DNA from: CAZLNO01 sp964561005
GTDB taxonomy: Bacteria; Pseudomonadota; Alphaproteobacteria; Kiloniellales; Rhodovibrionaceae
Length of the DNA stretch: 16,828 nucleotides
Direction of reading: 5' to 3'
Assembly (NCBI GenBank): GCA_964561005.1
Contig: CAZLNO010000091.1
Location: 1 to 16,828 of the forward strand
The notes under the pieces: model-generated
Databases searched by the model: none
Told to the model about the DNA's origin: nothing
The model's input: the letters and a program-made list of their open reading frames with translations, nothing else
Position numbers and translations under genes: made by a program
Shown here: piece by piece, positions 13,038-16,828 of the stretch
How the letters are laid out: each line of letters opens with the position of its first letter
How positions within the stretch are numbered: the stretch's first letter is position 1

Positions 13038-14138
13038 ATGAGCAACGCGGTTGAACTGCGCCGGATCGTCAAGCAATTCGGCGACTTCACGGCGGTCCAC
13101 GAGATGGACCTGGACATCGCCGAGGGCAGCTTCGTCACCCTGCTGGGCCCTTCGGGCTGCGGCAAGACGACGACGCTGCGCATGATCGCCGGCCTGGAGC
13201 AGCCCACGGCGGGCGACATCCTGGTCAAGGGAAAGCGCATCAACGATGTGCCGATCCACCGCCGCAACCTGGGACTGGTGTTCCAGAACTACGCGCTGTT
13301 TCCGCACAAGACGGTGTTCGACAACGTCGCCTTCGGCCTGAAATATCGCAAGGTCGACCGCCAGACCACGGCCGAGCGGGTGCGCCGGGCGCTGCAGCTC
13401 GTGCGCCTGCCGCAGATGGAGGACCGCCATCCGGCGCAGCTTTCCGGCGGCCAGCAGCAGCGCATCGCGCTGGCCCGGGCCATCGTGATCGAGCCGCACG
13501 TGCTGCTGCTGGACGAGCCGCTGTCGGCGCTGGACGCCAACCTGCGCGAGAACATGCGCATCGAGCTGAAGCGCATCCAGCGCGAGCTGGGCATCACCAC
13601 GATCTTCGTCACCCACGACCAGGCCGAGGCGCTGGCGATGTCCGACCGCATCGTGGTGATGAGCGACGGCTTCGTCGAGCAGGTCGGCCCGCCCGAGGAG
13701 GTCTACAACCAGCCGACATCGGAGTTCGTGGCCGGCTTCCTGGGCAATTCCAACATCCTTTCGGGGCGCGTTCGCGCCGGCGACGGCGACATCCTGCGGG
13801 TGGCGCTGGAGAGCGGGCCGGAGGTTCGCGTCGCCCGCACCGGCCACGACGCCTTCACCGACGGCGAGGCGGTGCGGCTGTGCGTGCGCGCGGAAAAGCT
13901 GCGCCTGCTGCCGAACGGCGACGCCGCGCAGGCCGGCGCGGACGCGACCGTGCTGCCCGCGCGGGTCGAGGCGGTGGACTACCAGGGCCAGGCGGCGCGC
14001 TACTTCCTGCGCGCGGGCGAGCTGTCGCTGCAGGCGATCAATCCCATCGAGGGCCGTCCCCACCAGGAGGGCGAGGCCCTGAACCTGGCGATCCGGCCGC
14101 AGGACTGCGTCCTGCTGCGGCCGAACCATTCGGAGTAG
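13038..14138 (+). CDS. PotA-type ABC transporter ATPase
   Basis: A 366-residue cytoplasmic ATPase that drives the importer. Walker A is GPSGCGKTT (37-45), the signature is LSGGQ (135-139), Walker B ends in D159-E160 (LLLDEPLSALD) and the switch histidine is H193 (VTHDQAEA). After about residue 240 comes the TOBE-type regulatory domain normal for PotA/MalK-like subunits. No good SD is visible; AAGG abuts the ATG. The start is supported by family alignment (VELRRIVKQFGDFTAV). It is separated from the binding-protein gene by 266 bases containing repeats B1 and A3. The aminotransferase gene follows after 13 bases. Confidence 0.95.
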   Translation: MSNAVELRRIVKQFGDFTAVHEMDLDIAEGSFVTLLGPSGCGKTTTLRMIAGLEQPTAGDILVKGKRINDVPIHRRNLGLVFQNYALFPHKTVFDNVAFGLKYRKVDRQTTAERVRRALQLVRLPQMEDRHPAQLSGGQQQRIALARAIVIEPHVLLLDEPLSALDANLRENMRIELKRIQRELGITTIFVTHDQAEALAMSDRIVVMSDGFVEQVGPPEEVYNQPTSEFVAGFLGNSNILSGRVRAGDGDILRVALESGPEVRVARTGHDAFTDGEAVRLCVRAEKLRLLPNGDAAQAGADATVLPARVEAVDYQGQAARYFLRAGELSLQAINPIEGRPHQEGEALNLAIRPQDCVLLRPNHSE

Positions 14139-14151
14139 GGAGACGACGCCC

Positions 14152-15525
14152 ATGCCGGGCGATGCGGCACGAAGCCACGCGGTATATCCGCCCTCGCACC
14201 TGTTCTACCAGTCGCGCCAGCGCCGGCCGCGCGTGGACCGCGCCGAGGGCATTTACATCTGGGACCAGGCGGGTCGGTGCTACATCGACGGCTCCAGCGG
14301 CGCCATGGTCGTCAACATCGGCCACGGCAACCCGCGCGTCCTGGAGGCCATGCGCCGGCAGATGGAGAGCGCCACCTTCGCCTACCGCCTGCACTTCGAG
14401 AACGAGGCGGCGGAGAGCCTGGCGGCGCGGCTGGTCGGCCGGATGCCGGCCGGCATGGACCGGGTGTTTTTCGTCTCCGGCGGGTCGGAGGCGGTGGAGT
14501 CCGCGATCAAGCTGGCCCGGCAGTACGCCGTGGCAACCGGGCAGGACCGCCGCTGGAAGGTGATCTCGCGCTTTCCCTCTTATCACGGCAGCACCTTGGG
14601 CGCGCTGTCGGTCACCGGCTACGACCCGCTGACGCAGCCCTACGCGCCGCTGATGGTCGAGATGCCGAAGGTCCCGGCGCCAACCTGCTACCTGGATCGC
14701 GACGACCTGTCGATGGCGGAACGGGGCCGGCGCCATGCCGACCTGCTGGCGGCGGAGATCGAGCGCCAGGGGCCGGAGAGCGTGCTGGCCTTCATCATGG
14801 AGCCGATCGGCGGCGCCTCGACGGGTTGTCTGGTTGCGCCCGATAGCTACTACGCCCGCGTCCGGGAGATCTGCGAGCGCTACGGCGTGCTGCTGATTTA
14901 CGACGAGGTGATGACCGGCGCGGGGCGCACCGGGCGCTTTCTGGGCGGCGACCATTGGCCGCCGGAGCCGGACCTGCTCGCGCTGTCCAAGGGCTTCGCC
15001 TCGGGCTACGCCCCGCTGGGGGCGATGGTGGCGCCGGGCTGGATGGTGGAGCCGGTGCTGGACGCCGGCGGCTTCCCGCACGGCCACACCTACGCCGGCA
15101 ACCCCCTGGCCGCCGCCGCCGGCCTGGCGGTCCTGGAGGAGATCGAGCGCCAGGGCCTGGTCGCCAACGCGGCGGCGATGGGGGCGCATCTCAAGGCGCG
15201 GCTGGACGGGCTGATGGAACGCTACCCCTTCATCGGCGACGTGCGCGGCAAGGGGCTGCTGCTGGCCTTCGAGATGGTGGCCGAGCGCGAGAGCATGGCG
15301 CCGCTGCCGGCGGAATGGAACGCCGCCAGCCGGCTGGTCGAGTTGGCCTACGAGCGTGGGCTGATCGTGTACTTCCGGCGCACGCGCGGCGGAACCAAGG
15401 GCGATCACGTCATGGTCTGCCCGCCGTTGATCGTCACCGAGGCGCAGATCGAGGACATCATGAACCGCCTGACCGACAGCCTCGACGCGCTGGCGGCCGA
15501 GCTGCGGCTGCCGGTGGCGGGGTGA
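14152..15525 (+). CDS. Class-III PLP-dependent aminotransferase
   Basis: A 457-residue cytoplasmic omega-aminotransferase-type enzyme. PLP-site residues are D251 (LLIYDEVMTGAGRTG) and the Schiff-base lysine K280 (LLALSKGFASGYAPLG). HGHTYAGNPLAAAAGLA and the glycine-rich FFVSGGSEAVESAIKLA are also family hallmarks. Members accept beta- or omega-amino acids, polyamines or aromatic amines; the specificity cannot be read by eye. It starts 13 bases after the ATPase gene (TAGGGAG upstream), and the BKACE gene starts 8 bases after its stop. The enzyme therefore probably removes an amino group from the imported compound and may yield the keto acid used by the next enzyme. Confidence 0.93.
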   Translation: MPGDAARSHAVYPPSHLFYQSRQRRPRVDRAEGIYIWDQAGRCYIDGSSGAMVVNIGHGNPRVLEAMRRQMESATFAYRLHFENEAAESLAARLVGRMPAGMDRVFFVSGGSEAVESAIKLARQYAVATGQDRRWKVISRFPSYHGSTLGALSVTGYDPLTQPYAPLMVEMPKVPAPTCYLDRDDLSMAERGRRHADLLAAEIERQGPESVLAFIMEPIGGASTGCLVAPDSYYARVREICERYGVLLIYDEVMTGAGRTGRFLGGDHWPPEPDLLALSKGFASGYAPLGAMVAPGWMVEPVLDAGGFPHGHTYAGNPLAAAAGLAVLEEIERQGLVANAAAMGAHLKARLDGLMERYPFIGDVRGKGLLLAFEMVAERESMAPLPAEWNAASRLVELAYERGLIVYFRRTRGGTKGDHVMVCPPLIVTEAQIEDIMNRLTDSLDALAAELRLPVAG

Positions 15526-15533
15526 GGCGCAAC

Positions 15534-16469
15534 ATGGCAAGCAATCGAAAAGTCGTCATCACCTGCGCGGTCACCGGCTCGGTGCACACGCCGACCATGA
15601 GCCCGCACCTGCCGCTGACTCCGGAGCAGATCGCCGAGGATGCCCTTGCCGCGGCGGAGGCCGGGGCGGCCATCCTGCACCTGCACGCGCGCGATCCCAA
15701 GGACGGCCGGCCGACGCCGGACCCGGACGTGTTCATGCAATTCCTGCCGCGTATCAAGCAGGCGAGCGAGGCGGTGGTGAATATCACCACCGGCGGCGGC
15801 CAGGGCATGACCGTCGAACAGCGCATGGCCGCCGGGCTGCGCGCGCGGCCGGAGATGTGCTCGCTCAACATGGGGTCGATGAACTTCGGGCTGTTTCCGG
15901 CGGCCGCGCGCTACGACTCCTGGCGCCACGACTGGGAGCCGGCCTTTCTGGAGAACAGCCGCGACTTCATCTTTCGCAATACCTTCAAGGACATCGAGAC
16001 GGTTCTTCGCGAACTTGGCGAGGGCTGCGGCACCCGCTTCGAGTTCGAGTGCTACGACGTGGGGCACCTCTATACCCTGGCGCATTTCCTGGACCGCGGC
16101 CTGGTTCAGCCGCCGCTGTTCATCCAGTTCGTGCTCGGCATCCTGGGCGGGATCGGGCCGGATCCGGAGAACCTGACGCACATGAAGCGCATCGCCGACA
16201 AGCTGTTCGGCGAGTCCTACCGCTTCTCCGTCCTGGGCGCCGGCCGCCACCAGATGCCCCTGGCCGCCACCGCCGCGGCGCTGGGCGGCAACGTGCGGGT
16301 CGGCCTGGAGGACAGCCTTTACGACGGCCCCGGCCGTCTGGCGCGCTCCAACGCCGATCAGGTCCGCCGCGTGCGCCGGATCCTGGAGGGCCTGTCGCTC
16401 GACGTCGCCACGCCCGCGGAGGCGCGCGAGATGCTGCACCTCAAGGGCGGCGACCGGGTGGCGTTTTAG
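15534..16469 (+). CDS. Beta-keto acid cleavage enzyme (BKACE, DUF849 family)
   Basis: A 311-residue zinc-dependent enzyme. Family members condense a beta-keto acid with acetyl-CoA, releasing acetoacetate and a new acyl-CoA (first known as Kce of lysine fermentation). Zinc ligands are H49 and H51 (ILHLHARDPKDGRPT), and the conserved acidic residue is E259 (RVGLEDSLY). Also visible are TTGGGQGMT and GILGGIGPDPENL. Length is normal. The ATG at 15534 lies 8 bases after the aminotransferase stop (GTGAGGC provides a weak SD). Substrate groups in this family differ by a few pocket residues, so the actual keto acid is unknown. The aminotransferase upstream suggests it comes from a beta-amino acid. 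Confidence 0.92.
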   Translation: MASNRKVVITCAVTGSVHTPTMSPHLPLTPEQIAEDALAAAEAGAAILHLHARDPKDGRPTPDPDVFMQFLPRIKQASEAVVNITTGGGQGMTVEQRMAAGLRARPEMCSLNMGSMNFGLFPAAARYDSWRHDWEPAFLENSRDFIFRNTFKDIETVLRELGEGCGTRFEFECYDVGHLYTLAHFLDRGLVQPPLFIQFVLGILGGIGPDPENLTHMKRIADKLFGESYRFSVLGAGRHQMPLAATAAALGGNVRVGLEDSLYDGPGRLARSNADQVRRVRRILEGLSLDVATPAEAREMLHLKGGDRVAF

Positions 16470-16492
16470 ATGTGTACAGCTGAACGGGCAGG

Positions 16493-16542
16493 CTCATGCT
16501 TGGCGTTCCGCCGACTTCGTGTCCGACAGGCTCAGCATGAGG
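16493..16542 (-). repeat. Long palindromic repeat B2
   Basis: A second copy of the B element, differing from B1 by one C-to-T change (GTCCCG to GTTCCG). Ends CTCATGCT/AGCATGAG are intact. It lies 24 bases after the BKACE stop. Confidence 0.85.
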
Positions 16543-16571
16543 GGAGCGAGGCGTTATCAACGATTTGACTT

Positions 16572-16600
16572 CCTCATCCTGAGCTTGTCGAAGGATGAGG
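16572..16600 (+). repeat. Palindromic repeat A4
   Basis: Stem CCTCATCCT/AGGATGAGG around the loop GAGCTTGTCGA. It lies between B2 and the start of the last gene, mirroring the B1-A3 pair upstream of the ATPase gene. Confidence 0.85.
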
Positions 16601-16664
16601 GGGCGCCTGACACGGCGCTTGGCAATACCGTGCAAGATCTCTGACGCGATGAGGACCGAGTGGC

Positions 16665-16828
16665 ATGCAAGTCGTCTATCACCCGGCGCAAAAGGCGCAC
16701 GATCCCCAGACCTTCCTGGTCAGCGGCGCGCCGCAGCCGAGCCCCGAGAAGCCCGCGCGCGTCGACGCGCTGCTGGGCGCCGCGCAGGCGCAAGGCCACG
16801 ACGTGGTCGCGCCCGAGGACCACGGTCT
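16665..16828 (+). CDS. Acetylpolyamine amidohydrolase / histone-deacetylase-family protein (5' part)
   Basis: Only the first 54 codons are in the window; the gene runs off the right edge. The visible N-terminus, MQVVYHPAQKAHDPQTFLVS followed by PSPEKPARVDALL and HDVVAPEDHG, matches the opening of bacterial acetylpolyamine amidohydrolases. These are zinc enzymes of the arginase/deacetylase fold that remove acetyl groups from N-acetylputrescine and similar compounds. The catalytic His-Asp zinc site would lie further on and cannot be checked. GAGGA lies about 10 bases before the ATG. Its position after a PotABCD-type importer and an aminotransferase supports a polyamine-related role for the cluster. 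Confidence 0.75.
   Translation, partial: MQVVYHPAQKAHDPQTFLVSGAPQPSPEKPARVDALLGAAQAQGHDVVAPEDHG

Overview
The window is high-GC DNA from what looks like an alphaproteobacterium, probably a Rhodospirillales-type lineage. The reasons are the codon bias, the style of the Fur-like operators (TGCRAAT...ATTYGCA) and the family content. No rRNA, tRNA, CRISPR array or insertion sequence was seen. One run of 100 N (4304-4403) interrupts the sequence. It looks like a false scaffold gap, because the same 55 bases end the left contig and begin the right one.

Region 1 (about 1-5445) is an iron-responsive block. On the minus strand, in order of transcription, are a PiuC-type Fe(II)/2-oxoglutarate hydroxylase (2330-3001), bacterioferritin-associated ferredoxin bfd (1978-2214) and bacterioferritin bfr (1418-1903). 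Further left is an unrecognised Cys-rich protein (617-1099) followed by a PadR-like winged-helix protein (39-560). Divergent from piuC on the plus strand are an exported protein with Gly-Gly-Glu repeats (3167-4195) and a ChaN-family haem/iron protein (4247-5445, split by the false gap). Three operators that align with each other sit before the Cys-rich gene, before bfd, and between piuC and the GGE-repeat gene. This ties known iron-storage genes to three uncharacterised ones.

Region 2 (5442-8401) is a tight plus-strand operon: a DksA/TraR-type zinc-finger protein, a polyphosphate kinase 2, a creatininase-fold amidohydrolase and a RibD-C-type reductase. All three junctions are 4-base GTGA or ATGA overlaps, so translation is probably coupled. 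The operon is preceded by a 19-bp inverted repeat and ends at a GC-rich hairpin. The last two genes have the same folds as the ArfB/ArfC deformylase-reductase pair of archaeal riboflavin synthesis, which makes an interesting hypothesis.

Region 3 (8458-16828) looks like a catabolic cluster for a polyamine-like or beta-amino-acid-like substrate. A LysR regulator (minus strand, with its own terminator) is divergent from a PotABCD-type ABC importer: two permeases, a Tat-exported binding protein and an ATPase. A class-III aminotransferase and a BKACE-type beta-keto-acid cleavage enzyme follow. The start of an acetylpolyamine amidohydrolase/histone-deacetylase-family gene runs off the right edge. 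A plausible route is uptake, deacetylation, transamination, and thiolysis-like cleavage with acetyl-CoA. The substrate order is inference.

The three longer spacers of region 3 carry small palindromic repeats (loop GAGCTTGTCGA or its complement) whose stems vary in a compensatory way. A longer variant occurs twice and is nearly identical. No such elements were seen in regions 1 and 2.
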